Origin: Pyricularia pennisetigena | Taxonomy: Eukaryota; Ascomycota; Sordariomycetes; Magnaporthales; Pyriculariaceae | Assembly: GCF_004337985.1 (NCBI RefSeq) | Contig: NC_043744.1 | Span: 64,730-128,729 of the forward strand | DNA: 64,000 bases | Direction: 5' to 3' | Part shown: piece after piece, positions 22,839-33,854 of the stretch | How positions within the stretch are numbered: position 1 is the stretch's first letter | Layout of the letters: the number at the start of each line of letters is the position of its first letter | Notes under the pieces: model-generated | What the model saw: only the letters and a program-made list of their open reading frames with translations | Told to the model about the DNA's origin: nothing | Databases searched by the model: none | Made by a program: the position numbers and the translations under genes

Positions 22839-23276
22839 TATTACGACCAAATAATTGGGCCGGTACCAGGAAGGCCAGACGGGGTTATACCCTTTTCAAC
22901 GATATTCGACCAAAAAAATACCGACCGGTAAAAAATAAAATTATCTAAAGACCCAATTACGTAATAGTACGTAATTATTAAAAGGTAATTTCGGTTGATT
23001 TGTAAAACCTCGATTGGGAATTACAAATTAAATAAATTAGGAGAGATTATATTGGAAATATAGTTTATATAAAACACGCTTATTACTATGTAAATAAAAT
23101 TTAAATTAAAATTGCTTAGCAGCAATCAACTTTTATCCAATTTATTACCTACCCAGGAATGGATTATAATTTCACCCAGTTATTTAGAACCCCAGTTACC
23201 CAGTTAAGACCCTCAGTTGTTTCAACCCACTGTACTTTACCTTAAGAACAGGTTACCCGATACCTTGATTTTAACA
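22839..23276 (+). repeat. 3' LTR of G2
   Basis: 438 bp, begins TATTACGACC and ends CCTTGATTTTAACA. The shared GGTTACCCGATACC block is at 23250-23263. Clearly diverged from the 5' LTR, mostly by C/T and G/A differences. Confidence 0.85.
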
Positions 23277-24400
23277 GGCCACTCGGCTTTAATTTAATTT
23301 GTGTCGGAAAACTTTATCTGCTAGGAATACCGCTATTTTATAATTTATAAAATAAATCAACGTATATCCGCTCGAATTGGTTACTATTGCTTTTCGTCAC
23401 TGGTTTCGTCGTTTGAATCTTTATCCTTTTATTTATTAGTTCCTAAACTTTTGCCGTTGGTAAAGAAGTGCTTATTTCCGCGTTTTTATTTCCTTTTCGC
23501 TATTGCCTACTTCGTTTTTTCCGCTTTCGCCACCGTTATTTCTTTTCCTTTATATAATTCGACTATTTACACCCCTGTTTACCGCATAAATAAGATCCTT
23601 CATTTTTAAAAGATTAGCCAGGTCGTTTATAATATCTTCGGCGCGGGTAAAAACTATTACCTCGTTTTTTACGGCTCTTATATTGTTTATATCCTCGGTT
23701 AACGTAAGACCTTTTATATACCGCTTATCGCTTTTCTAATTTAAAAGCGTCTAACATTTGGTTCGATAACACTGGGAAAATGGTGGCAGGGTTAATAATA
23801 ACGGTTCGAAGCTCTTTCACGTTTTCAATTGCCTTTAGGGTCGTTGTAATAAGGTACTCCTTATTTGCATATTTAGGCCCCACTGCTTTTTGGCAAACTT
23901 GCAATCTTTTTAATATAATTTGCATAATTTTTAAGTCGCGTTTTCCTTCGCAATTGGGTTCCGCCTTAACGTTTTTGAAACTGATAAAGCTCCGGTCCTT
24001 AGAATATATTAAACGAGAAAATTGTATTTTAAACCTTTTTTCCGTATATATTTGTTCAAACGTTAATCGCTTATTTACATATTTTAAAAAATGTGTTTCT
24101 GCGCTTTTTATTAGAATTAATGGGAATAATGCATGGATTTGGGCCAACGGAATTTGTAATATATTGTAAATGTCCATAAAACCTTTGATTTTATCGTCCA
24201 AAATATCGTATAACTCCTTTCCATAGGCTTTTTTCCTATTCCACGCGCTATTAAATGCTTTTTTTTTAATATCATTCGATCAATGTGTTTCGCATTTACA
24301 GCGGCAAAATATACACGTAAATCTTTAGCATTCTCTTCTATTACTTCGTTATATCCCCTATAATTATTATATCGTATTGCCACCAAATGCTCCGTTTTAT
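23277..24400 (-). pseudogene. C1 Gag, central and C-terminal part
   Basis: Copia-type Gag on the minus strand. The 158-codon open frame 23725-24201 contains AETHFLKYVNKR, the block KIMQIILKRLQVCQKAVGPKY and KAIENVKELRTVIINPATIF. This matches a Gag block in the fungal copia polyprotein family that precedes a zinc-finger segment. The overlapping frame 24117-24386 carries the part before it (KKHLIARGIGKKPMERSYTI) after a shift. The C-terminal Lys/Arg-rich tail (23300-23700) is broken. The G2 insertion separates it from the protease. Confidence 0.7.
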
Positions 24401-25252
24401 AAATCGTTGTTATTCTATTTTCGTCGAAATTTTATCCTTCTGGGATCTTAGTAAAACACCTAGCTTTGTAACTGGCGGAAAAAGTACTTTCAATTGGCCC
24501 CTTTTTTCCAAACCGGTTGAATTCCTCCTTTTATTCTTTTTTTTAGAATAACGTTTTCCGGATTTTTAGTTCTTAGCTCCGTCGCTTGGATGTTTTGGTT
24601 ACTAGATAATTGAATTTTTATATAAATATTTCATAATTCCAATTTACCGTTTCGGCAAATCCTTAACCCTTCTTTCTATTTTTTCCCCGGTAAAATAATT
24701 TTATGAAATTCCAAATATATCTTTAAAGCTTCTTAATTTAAAGGATTGCAGATAATGAAATGATCTTCACTCCATCCTTCGAAATCTTTTTGGCACGAGG
24801 TTAACATTGTTTTTCCGCGTTTGTTTTCCCTAAACCGGTTAAATATTTTAAAAATCCATATTTGTTTTCGAATTATTAATACTTTCTCCGGACCTTCCGG
24901 GAGTTCATGGGAAGGTTCGTACAGGGATTTCGCGTTAATTCGTTCCTATAATAATAAAGGTAATTGGAATTTCGACAATATATTGTCGAGGAGGGTTCGT
25001 ACCCTGTTATAGCGTTCGTCGCTAACCTGGGAACCGGGTTCTGAGCTTATTTTGTCGTATTTTGTCCAATAATACACGTTTTTGTTATTATTTGTTAATT
25101 TATAAGGTAATTTGCCCAAATAGTGAAATCCAAAAGCTTTTAAGCATTCGTCAAGTAACGGTTATTATTTCCTTTTTTTTACGTAACGTTTTATAAAAGC
25201 GTTACCCGTTCGGTAATAGAGTCCTGACTGGTTAGGACGGCTTTTTTAAGTT
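24401..25252 (-). pseudogene. C1 Gag N-terminal part
   Basis: Minus strand from the right: VYYWTKYDKISSEPGSQVSD then ERYNRVRTLLDNILSKFQLP (about 24955-25080), SLYEPSHELPEGPEKV (about 24880-24925), QKDFEGWSEDHFIICNPLN (about 24740-24800), EALKIYLEFHKIILPGKK (about 24680-24735). These resemble the variable N-terminal region of the same polyprotein family. The frame is open for long stretches, so it is less decayed than the rest. tRNA-like LTR copy 2 interrupts it on the right. Confidence 0.6.
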
Positions 25253-25257
25253 TAACG

Positions 25258-25910
25258 TGTGAACATGGCTAGCGCATAGCTAATTATACTAACTACCCTA
25301 CATTATCTTATCACGGCTAGCACGGGCTAATTCTATTGGTCACTCTACATCGAAACAATAAATAAATCACAAATAAAACGTTTACGCGTTTATTATACAC
25401 ACAAAGCTTTATATATTACGTCTTTACTCACAACTTTAACAACAAAACAAATACGTCATATATAATCTAGCTTAGTGGTTTGATGCACGTACCATAATTT
25501 ATATCATATATACGTTGTTGAAGTGCGTGAGTTCGAATCCCGTTATAGTCGCAGATTTTCTGTGCATGCATAAGCACAATAGGCCGTTAGGCTCAATGGG
25601 CCGTTAAGCTCAATAGGTCGGCAGGTTAGTCACATGAATAAGGCCAAATCATGTGACGTGACCCCGCATTCCGGACATCCGGATCGAAGATCTGCACCTA
25701 CGGATTCGAACACGTAATTCACAACTTAGCCTTAGATTTATAACCTTCATCGATTCAACGATTCAACGAATCGATTGTGCAACAATATATTATCTCCATT
25801 ACCTGTTAGCAAACGGTTATCTGCCTTTTCAACGTTGCATTAGCCTTTTACGTGATCCATTTTTCCCCGCGTTTAAGATTAAGCTTATTCTATCTTATAA
25901 CCTCCTCACA
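25258..25910 (+). repeat. LTR-like element with tRNA-like boxes, copy 2
   Basis: 653 bp, perfect 5-bp duplication TAACG (25253-25257 and 25911-25915). Ends TGTGAACATGGC and CCTCCTCACA. A-box TAGCTTAGTGG (about 25469) and a B-box-like GAGTTCGAATCC (about 25530), plus the opposite-facing GGATTCGAAC (about 25703). Two units of the 17-bp repeat. Inserted in the 5' part of C1. Confidence 0.8.
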
Positions 25911-25915
25911 TAACG

Positions 25916-26410
25916 TAGGATATCCTATTAGTCCTCAACATTTATAAAATAACAATATTAACGTTTGGTCACTTTATTCTGCTTGTTTCTATTACTTAAA
26001 TAACACTAATTAACGTTAATAAACTTTTCGTAATGTCAATCGATTAACAGAACGTTATTATACGAGTATAAAGATATGCATTGATTGTGTATTTTATAAA
26101 ACTGTTTGAAGGTGAGCTTTCAAACGTCCTTCTGTCTTATACTCGCAATCTATCTCTGCGGCATCGCACGTGATTTATCGCTCTGTTATTAATTTGACCG
26201 CGATTCCCTCTATTCCAACAATTGCGCTTATAAATCAAATATAAAACTGCCAAAAAATGTAAAACAAAATCATGATAATAAATAAAATATAATGTGAAAT
26301 CACAATTATAAGTTAAATACAATATAAGTCTACAATTGCGAATGAAATTTAAAAAGGAAAATAAATACATTAAACCTCTATTTTTCAATTGGGCGTTTCT
26401 CAAACTACCC
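25916..26410 (-). promoter_or_regulatory. Probable 5' LTR / leader of C1
   Basis: About 500 bp upstream of C1 gag without coding signal. On the minus strand it contains a TATA-like GTATAAGACAGAAGGACG (about 26115-26140), an imperfect stem TTTGAAAGCTCACCTTCAAA (about 26105-26125) and an AT-rich tail, the layout of a retroelement promoter/R region. Neither LTR edge can be fixed because the 3' LTR is not in the window. The minus frame 26137-26403 is low-complexity and not called. Confidence 0.4.
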
Positions 26411-26479
26411 CTATATATAATATTACGCCGTGTCCGTTTTACTGCCCTAATTGGGATTCCTTTTAACAGTTTAACAAAT

Positions 26480-26930
26480 TAAAAACCTTTTTAACTAAAA
26501 ACGGGTAATAGGGGCATGCGGTTAATATTTCCCCGGATTAGGGTATTAGCGACCGTTATTTGAATGGGATTATCGTTATCCGAATCTGATTTTTCGTTTA
26601 ATTCCCCCAGATGATATATTAACCTAACGAATTCTTTAGGACGGTCGTTCTCAGCTTTTTCGTCTTCCGGGGACATAATTGTTTTATATACAATAAAGAT
26701 TTTAATACCGATTTAAAAAAAAAATTTTAATCGAAGCGTAAAAAGCAGCACGGTCCCGGATTACCGATAAGGTTAACGAAAATTGGTTAAAGGTAATCGA
26801 ATTACCCAGTTATAGCTACAACCGCTTAGTAAAAGTCGAAATAGTAGGAATAGCCAAAATATCGCGGGCGATTTGGGCGAATTCTGGGAATTTGGTTTTA
26901 TAGGTAGCTTACCAGTTAAAATATTATTAT
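26480..26930 (-). pseudogene. hAT transposase C-terminal relic (dimerisation domain)
   Basis: On the minus strand, about 26790-26890 reads FAQIARDILAIPTISTF.KRL, then LGNSITFNQFSLT and VIRDRAAFYASIK. This fits the hATC signature (LA-x-A-R-D-x-L-x-I-P-x-T-S-x-x-x-E-R, then R-x-x-L, then W-type helix). The Asp/Glu-rich tail 26491-26676 (MSPEDEK...KSDSDND) could be its C-terminus. The rest of the transposase is missing. The conserved Glu of the ER pair is Lys, a G-to-A change. No terminal repeats or 8-bp duplication seen. Confidence 0.5.
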
Positions 26931-26964
26931 CGTTTTCCATTATTGCGGTAAATAATCGAAAATT

Positions 26965-27050
26965 AATATATATAGTAACATAACCATCCATATAATTATC
27001 CATATATTTATCCATACAAGTATCCATATTATTATCCATATATATACTTA
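26965..27050 (-). repeat. Short tandem repeat of ATCCATAT-type units
   Basis: Seven or eight degenerate 11-12 bp units built on ATCCATATAATT, which on the minus strand would read as Met-Asp-Asn/Lys-Tyr repeats. Low-complexity; no gene claimed. Confidence 0.7.
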
Positions 27051-27244
27051 TAATTTGGAAATAACGAACTTTAATTAAGGGATATTTTAACTTTTAACCG
27101 GATATTTTTTTCTACAAAGCGATCGACGGAATAAGGGCTGGTTATTGGATTTAAATTATCGTTGGGGGCATGTTAACGTTTTTTTGTATTCGGTTCTCGT
27201 TGAAATATAAATAAAACTGGATCCGTTCCCGGGTGAATTGATTT

Positions 27245-27282
27245 TATTTTGGGGTGGAAATTTGGATTTCCACCCCAAAATA
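27245..27282. terminator. Perfect 17-bp inverted repeat (hairpin)
   Basis: Arms TATTTTGGGGTGGAAAT and ATTTCCACCCCAAAATA with a 4-base loop TTGG. GC-rich stem core in AT-rich DNA, about 60 bp left of C2. No RIP-type mismatch between the arms. Role unknown; it could be a transposon end or a transcript 3' structure. The type is only the nearest category. Confidence 0.5.
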
Positions 27283-27343
27283 TAATTCGGCCAAAAAATT
27301 AGGGTCTCGGGTAATTAAATTTTCAATTTTTTGCTTAGTATAT

Positions 27344-27900
27344 TATTAATTACATGCGTTATTTAGCATATAATGGGTCCACTTTTATCTGTATGTAAGC
27401 CAGAATAAATAGTGCCGAAGTCAGGCTATTGGGGCTGTCGGATTTTCTGTTACATTTTATGTGTGTGGTGCAGGAATTGCGATTCAAAGTCAGCGAATGG
27501 GGTTTTACCCTGTACCGGGTCTTATACCCACCCTGCACTTACGAGTCAGCTACCCTATACTTGGTTGAAATTTTCACTAAATTAGCAAATTAGTGCGAAC
27601 CCAGAAATGGTTTATATGGAAATGAGGGCGTTTTTTCAACAACGTATATAAAAAGTGTTTCGGAAAATTGTGTCCGGTACCGGAACTTTTTCTGGCGTGC
27701 GGACCCCCACTTCGATGTCGGAAAATATATTAAAAAGATAAAGCAAAATCTCCCCCATTAATAAGTCAAATTCATTAATCCCAAAATTAGTGAATTTAAT
27801 GCATATAAACCCTGTAATTACAGGGTTTTACAACGCAATTAGCACCACGCCGCACCTAAGCTAATACCTAACCCCCTATTAGCAACTCATATTGTTAACA
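27344..27900 (+). repeat. 5' LTR of C2
   Basis: Starts TATTAATTACATGCG (3' LTR has TGTTAATTA) and ends CATATTGTTAACA, giving the inverted ends TGTTAA...TTAACA. Contains GTATACGTTG-like and ACCGCGTGCGGACCCCC-like blocks shared with the 3' LTR. The segment after it, GGTTGTAAGCCCGG, would be the primer-binding site; the matching tRNA cannot be named. Confidence 0.85.
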
Positions 27901-28681
27901 GGTTGTAAGCCCGGAAAGGTTCTAGTTTGTGCATTAAAATGCATTTTGCATCGCTGGAAAGCCTGAAATTTAGGCTTTATTTTGGTTATTGTCGCATTTT
28001 TACAGCACGTATATTGACGAAAATATTCCTGTTTTTGTGCAAAATTGTTGGTTTTAGGCGCTAATTCAGCACCCAACCCCCCTATATTTACAGTGGGGAT
28101 TGCTAAAAATTAGCGTTCGACTTAGGCCCTTTCAGGTACTGCAGCGATCGCTTGCATTGCAAATCCAAAAAGAAAAATTTTGGTGTGGTTTTTATAAATC
28201 GTGCACGCCACTGTAATTGGCTCAAATTTTTAGTAGGGTTTACGCTAGCGAATCAGGGCCAAACACCCCTGTATTCGTTGGCTAATAGCCCATTAAATCC
28301 TAATGCGTTTAACAGGGTTTACAATAACCCATAAACCCATTAGCGGAATTACGTTAATGGTTAATCTATCCTGTACAATACCTTGCAATCTACCCTGCAC
28401 CCATTTAACGAATTAAATTCGTTACGTGCACCTGGATTAGTACAAATACCAGGGCACCCATTAATTGGGGATTTTAGGGATTCCAACCCTGTATTTTTGT
28501 GGATTTTAACCATTGAAAATAGCAATAAACCCTATAATTGGCAATTAAAGGCCTATACCCGTTAAAAGGCAAACGGTATAGCGAATCCTAAATTAAATAG
28601 GCTATTTATCCTTAGGCAATTCGGTTAGTTAATTATAGCTATAAATCAACGAATTGCAATTATAATTTAAATTACCTTATA
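27901..28681 (+). other. C2 leader region, no gene seen
   Basis: 780 bp between the 5' LTR and the gag start. Short frames on both strands are not conserved with anything I recognise. Probably untranslated leader. Confidence 0.5.
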
Positions 28682-29640
28682 ATGGAAAACAGCCCTATAT
28701 CGGGCCTTTTAGGCCCAATTCCAACAAATAGGGGGCCTAAACCCAGCCCAAACGAAGTTTTAACCGCTAAATTACAGGCCCAAAACCTGCAATTAAAAGC
28801 GTTAATTACGCAAATAAATTAATTGTAAAGGATAGTTTAACAATTAACTACCCTGCTAACCCTGAAAAACGGTAATTCCACTAATTTTAAAAATAATTCG
28901 GAAAACAAACCCGCTACCGCACCCCCTAATCCCCCTGGTAACCTAATTTTAGGTGACGGGATAAATAAAAAACTATCGAAACGGGTATTTTCCTTCCCCG
29001 AAAATTGCAAATTAGTAAAGGTTAACAATTACGATTTGTGGAAATAGGCGTTAATAGTACAGTTTAAGGCTATAAAAGCAGCGGAATTTATTTCCAGCCC
29101 TGAAAATGGTTATATTTTACCGGAACACGAGCAATTAATCCTATTATTATTTATAAAAAACAGTTTAACTAAGGAATTTTCAAAATTTATTGCATAATAT
29201 TCCAGCCCCGTAACGGTTTATAAAACCCTGGAAAATAACGATTCCGTTGCACCCGAAGTTAGTCGAAATTTATTATATCGGAAATTCCACGCTTTAAATT
29301 TTTCGAAATTTAAAGGAATAATACCTAAATTTAACAACCGTTTTAACTTATTGGTAGCTAAATTAGCGAGTACCAACGTACAAATTAACCCTGTAAACGT
29401 ACGAAGCTAGTATTTACGGGCCCTGGAAGGGACATTTTTTATTTGGACCGAACGCCAACGCAGTACCCAACGGGCCCTGCAGGCAATAGGCCAAAATTCG
29501 GAAAAATTAAATTTGCAATACCTTAGGGCGGATTTTATATCCGAAAATTCGATTATAGGCTTGACAACGGCTAAAACAGCTAATTATAGGTTTAAAGGTA
29601 AGAAAAGGGTAAAAAAACGCTAAAAAAGGCGCTGAAAAGG
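28682..29640 (+). pseudogene. C2 Gag
   Basis: An ATG at 28682 starts MENSPISGLLGPIP, then a Pro-rich stretch and TAKLQAQNLQLKALITQIN (coiled-coil-like). Downstream are YDLWK and ALIVQFKAIKAAEF (about 29030-29075), LLLFIKNSLTKEF and KTLENNDS (about 29140-29245), ALNFSKFKG...FNNRFNLL (about 29290-29350) and the Lys-rich end GKKRVKKR. This follows the order of copia Gag (gag_pre-integrase-associated UBN2 type). Five or more stops replace Gln/Trp. Confidence 0.7.
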
Positions 29641-30760
29641 AAAATAATGGGCAAACAAACACCTCTAAATCACGAAAAAAAATAAAAACTTTAATTCGGA
29701 TTCTGTTTTTGCAAAAAATACTAAATCCTCCTCCAGCGAATTAACCGTTGGAACGTCCATAATTTTAATGGATTTCGAATTATTTAAGGGCTCGATTCCA
29801 GGTGACGTTAACGAAGGCGCAGCGTATAACGCCCTGGAATAGGAGGTTAATTCCGCAATTAGCGGAATTATAAAATTACGTTCGGATTCGGATTCGGAAA
29901 CCGATACCGGTAAAACGTTAAAACTACAAATTTTAGCAGCTCATTTTAGGGCTAAAACAAAACCTGGATGCGGCGTAAAAGGGACCCCTAAACCATGGAG
30001 GCTAGGTTATTTTATCCTGTACGAAATAGGTAATACGCACCATATTTTTGCAAATAAGCAATTTTTTACCGATTATACCCCCGGCTTTACAGTCCAAATC
30101 ATTACAGGAGGTGGCCCTGTTAGGCCTGTAGGTACCGGAACTATAGAAATACAAATCCGTTACGGCCAAAAAGTTGACGAGTTTAAAAAGGTTACGTTAA
30201 ATAACGTTTTATATATCCCCTCGTTTAAAATAAATATCGTTAGTGGTTTTATACACTATAATACAGGGGGCGTATTATTAAGAAATACCTCGTACGATAA
30301 AGATCGCAAGGCGTGGGGACGTTTCAATACCGCTAAATATTCGTTTTATTTAAAGGTTAAAGGGTGCGATATCCTTATTCGAAATATACCAAAAATTTCG
30401 AATTACGCCTGTGTAATGGGTGAATATAGCACGGTTTTTAGCATAGTTTTACAGGGGGTTATAACAGGCTACGCAGCCCCGTTGGGAATAAAATTAAATA
30501 ATATAAACCTTAAAGGGGATTATAGAATTTACACCGATTCGGAACCGGAAGAAAATACGGTAACAGAACAGCTAAATCCCAAACAAAATACGGAAATAGC
30601 CGTAAATTCACCTATAACGTAAAAATTTAGCGGTTAAAACCCTGAAAATCCACGTAAAATTGGGCCCCGTAAACCCGGTACGCCGCTAGGTAACCCTTTT
30701 ATGCAACCTAATATAACAGGGATTATATCCGGAAAAAGGGGGTTTCCCACATAAGAAATC
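29640..30760 (+). pseudogene. C2 protease region
   Basis: Copia protease: the HHIF block (about 30038-30050, where copia has DTGATHH), GGGPVRPVGTGTIEI (about 30110-30150), then VTLNNVLYIPSFKINIVSG (about 30190-30245), the typical NVLYVP...NL(V/I)S block, and HYNTGGVLL. The catalytic Asp site before HHIF reads EIGNT and is lost. The segment before it, rich in Glu, Asp and Ser, is a linker. Confidence 0.65.
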
Positions 30761-32140
30761 CGTTATTAAAACCTTTTTTATTATCGGATTTAAAGCAGGC
30801 CCCTGTAAATTACCTCCTTTTAAACCTTAAACGAAGTAGGGACGGCTGGTTAACCCCTAAAGGAAACGGAATTACAGGTAATTGTAACGAAATCCAGGCC
30901 CAAAAAACCCTGTTATAATACAAACGTTTGGGGTATATAGGGTTATTATTGTTAAGAAAGACCGCCAAAATTAAAAAAAAGTCTACCTAATTTTAACAAA
31001 ATTAGGGCAATTACCTATATTGCTTGCGTTAAAACTAGTTCTATTAGGCGTACAAATAAAGTTGCACTCCTTACACCCCCTAATATTTTCGATTTTATAA
31101 AAAGTAATATAATAACCTTTAGGCTTAATCCTTACAATAAAAAACCCGTATTTCTATTATTAGTGGACCGAAAATCACGTTTTCGGTGGTCTATCCCACT
31201 AAAAAATAAAACCGGACCTACGGTTTTAATAGTTATTAAAGGCTTTTTCAGGGTTTTAAAAGCTACGTACGGGCGCTACCCCCTAAATTTTCACTTCGAT
31301 GGGGGGTACGAGGTTAATACAAACTTTTAAAATTGGTTTATAAGCAAAAATGTTAATTTTAGCATTTCGAATCCTTATAACCACGGCCACAACGGATTAA
31401 CGGAATGGTTTGTTAAGGTTATTTTGGATAAATTTCGGTTTACCATTATAACGGCGGGTTTACCATTATATTTATAATATTATTTACTATTTACCGTGGT
31501 TAATTTAGTTAACCGTATAGCAATAATTAATAGGGATTTAACATTTTACGAAGAATTGTATTCCGAATTCCAACTTGGATTACCGCATAAAACCAATTTA
31601 GGGTATTTTCGGGTTATTGGTACTGTATACCAGGTTATTATACCGTTGGAAAAACGCCAAAAATTTAATAAATTGGTTCCCCGCACCGAAACGGTGAAAC
31701 CTTTACCCTATTTATCAAATTTTACAACGTTGGTTTACGCACCCGTTAAACGGGCCGTATACAAAACCTTTACCGTAAAAATTATAAAGGGTATAACCGC
31801 TGAAAATTTGGTTATTCCAGGGGAAACGTTACAAATTTTAAAAGGGGAAAATACAAATTTAAAAGGGGATTATAATTTTAAATTTAAAAACGAAATTAAC
31901 AGCGTTCCAGCGGATAATTATCCCTTAAAAAACCCTGAAAATACAATACCCGCCGAATTTATATTACCTATTGTTCGCCCCCCAAAACCTATAACGGTAA
32001 CGGTACCTAATCCAGTATTTAATACAACGGAAATTCCGGTGTTTTTAGCATTTAAAATACAAAATACAGAATTAAATTCGCAGTTCGAAAACCCAAATTT
32101 AATGGAAATAGATTACGTGCATTATTTTTGTTTTTAAGCC
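30760..32140 (+). pseudogene. C2 integrase
   Basis: Core residues are visible: LLVDRKSRFRW (first Asp, about 31158-31190), FHFDGGYEV (second Asp, about 31290-31315) and NGLTEWFVK (Glu, about 31395-31415). The C-terminal part is the 213-codon open frame 31496-32137, with LTFYEELYSEFQLGLPHK and VYQVIIPLEKRQKFNKL (the copia DRLTPYE/ H-L-R-x-F-G region). The zinc finger upstream (30830-31050) is heavily broken. Homologous fragment at 51397-52285. Confidence 0.8.
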
Positions 32141-33295
32141 AAAAAAAAATTAAAAAAGTGCCTATTAAAAACGGTAAACCAAATAGCTACCAACAGGCTT
32201 TAAATAGCCCAGAAAATGCTAAAGGGTTAGCTGTTTTCGCGTTTAAATTCGCCCGAATCATTACTGTAAAAACCTTCCATTTTATCTTTAAGATTAAAAT
32301 GCCTACAAGCCGTAAATTCGTTTTTACCCGGCCAATATTTAAATTAAAAAAGAATAAAAATAATAAACATATAAAATATAAAGCTAGGTTAGTTAATAGG
32401 GTTTTTTACAAGTCGAAGGCCTAAATTATATCGAAACTTTTACTAATACCAATATACCACCTACCTGGCGTATATTATAAGTTATAGCTAATGCCTAAAA
32501 CTGGGAAATAAAAGAAATCGATTTTATCGGTGCGTTTTTAAATAATAACTTTATTAACGTAAAAATATATTTGCAAATTCTAAACGGTTTAAACGATTGG
32601 GCCCAAATTTGTAATTTTACCACCGCTAAGATTTTAGTGGAAATGGGTTATAATCCGAAGAAATTGCAGGTTATACAGTTGGAAAAAGCGTTATACGGTT
32701 TGAAATAGGGTCTAAAAAAATGGCAAAACAAACTTAAAACCCTATTTTTTAAAAAAAGGTTTTAAACCGTTAATTTTTAATCCCGTTGTTTTATATAACG
32801 TTAAATCCAAACATTTCATCGTTACCTTTGTAAACGATTGCCTGCTAATAAGTCCTAAATTGTAATATATTTAGGATTTGAAAACCCGTTTTAATAAGGT
32901 ATACGCGTTGGAAAACAGGGGCCCTGCAACCTATTTTTTAGGCGTTCAAATTATAAAGGATAGGGTTAAACGCCTATTTCGGCTCCATTAAAGTTAATAT
33001 ATAAAGGAAATATTAGCAACGTTCGGATTAATTGATTGCAAATTTATATTTGTTCCTTTATAACCGGGTATGCTAAAATATAACGGGGGTAAACCCGTGA
33101 ATGCGTTAAAAACTAAATTATTACAGCGTATTATTGGTACCTTTATACTTTTAATCCTATTAACGCGCCCGGATATCGGTTTTAAAGTTTAATAAATTTT
33201 ACGTTTTTTAATAAAAGCTATTACAATCCATTTAACGGCAGTGGAAAACCTATTACGTTATTTAACGGGTATTGAATTTTTATTTATTTGTTACG
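32128..33295 (+). pseudogene. C2 reverse transcriptase, no RNase H
   Basis: Copia RT beginning around 32240 (KIKMPTSRKF, YKARLVNRVF). The FVNDCLLISP block at about 32826-32855 is the YVDD active site with the first Asp changed to Asn. LENRGPATYFLGVQI (about 32910-32955), LTRPDIGF (about 33160), and AVENLLRYLTGIEFLFIC (about 33240-33290) follow. The last is the block that normally precedes RNase H, but the 3' LTR starts at 33296 instead. Confidence 0.8.
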
Positions 33296-33853
33296 TGTTA
33301 ATTATATGCGTTATTTAGCATATAACGGGTCCACTTTTATTTGTATATAACCCACAATAAATAATACCGAAATGGGGATGTTGGGGCTGTCGGATTTTTT
33401 ATTATATTTTGTGTATATGTTGCAGGAATTGCGATTTAAAATTAGCGAATGGGGTCTCACCTCATACCGGGTTTGATATTTACCCTGCATTTACGAATTA
33501 ACTATTTTATACCGGGTTGAAATTTTTACCAAATTAACAAATTAATGCGAACCTAAAAATGGTTTGTATGGAAATAAAGGTGTTTTTTCAACAACGTATA
33601 TAAAATAATTTTTCGGAAAATCGTATGCGGTATTAGAATTTTTTACGGGGTGCGGACCCCCATTTCGATGTCGGAGAATATATAAAGGAAACAAAGCAAA
33701 ATTTCCCCCATTAATAAATGAAATTTATTAATCCCAAAATTAGTTAATTTAATATATTTAAGCCCTGTAATTCCAGGTTTTTACAACGCAATTAGCACCA
33801 CGCCGCACCTAAGCTAGTACCTAAACCCCTGTTAGCAATTTATATTATTAACA
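33296..33853 (+). repeat. 3' LTR of C2
   Basis: 558 bp, begins TGTTAATTATATGCG and ends TATTATTAACA. Aligns along its length with 27344-27900, mostly differing by transitions. Confidence 0.85.
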
Positions 33854-33854
33854 G

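Larger units (their letters stand above)
16134..23276 (+). mobile_element. Chromovirus G2, both LTRs, ~7.1 kb
   Basis: Plus-strand Ty3/gypsy element with LTRs at 16134-16564 and 22839-23276. Order: gag (16620-17560), protease (about 18720), RT (19360-20030), RNase H, integrase, chromodomain (21790-21960), an antisense frame (22246-22567), 3' LTR. It sits inside C1 between gag and protease. Flanks CGTCA (left) and GGCCA (right) share 3 of 5 bases, so the duplication is imperfect or decayed. The most heavily mutated of the chromovirus copies. Confidence 0.9.
6084..26410 (-). mobile_element. Ty1/copia-like retroelement C1, host of seven insertions
   Basis: Pieces of one minus-strand polyprotein occur in strict order from right to left: gag (25252-23277), protease (16100-15850), integrase (15720-14640), RT (14640-13979, 12121-11889, 11218-11125), then RT end and RNase H (7374-6430). 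At each gap the homology continues in the same orientation, and the gap is filled by an element with its own duplication: Fot1-like with TA, tRNA-like LTRs with AATTG and TAACG, M0 with TGAAAACC, and G2 with an imperfect duplication. M2 with G1 replaces the left end. The sum of the pieces is roughly 6 kb, a normal copia length. The 3' LTR is not seen. The family is known from many fungal genomes; that assignment is from memory of its motifs. Confidence 0.8.
27344..33853 (+). mobile_element. Ty1/copia element C2, both LTRs
   Basis: 6510 bp with LTRs at 27344-27900 (557 bp) and 33296-33853 (558 bp). Order gag, protease, integrase, RT on the plus strand. RNase H is absent: the LTR begins right after the RT connection block. 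Flanks TATAT (left) and GGAAT (right) do not match, so there was no clean insertion or one side was lost. The right side abuts the MULE-like fragment M3; the left side is unrelated. A second fragment of this family is at 51397-52285. Less stop-rich than the chromoviruses. Confidence 0.85.

Noticed and set aside
23780..24169. 129-codon plus-strand frame
   Set aside because: It overlaps the minus-strand C1 Gag frame, which has recognisable blocks; the plus frame has none.
26137..26403. 88-codon hydrophobic minus-strand frame
   Set aside because: Low-complexity Tyr/Leu/Ile sequence in the probable C1 LTR; no family resemblance.
26985..27050. CRISPR-like array
   Set aside because: Units are 11-12 bp without spacers, in a eukaryotic AT-rich context; a simple tandem repeat.
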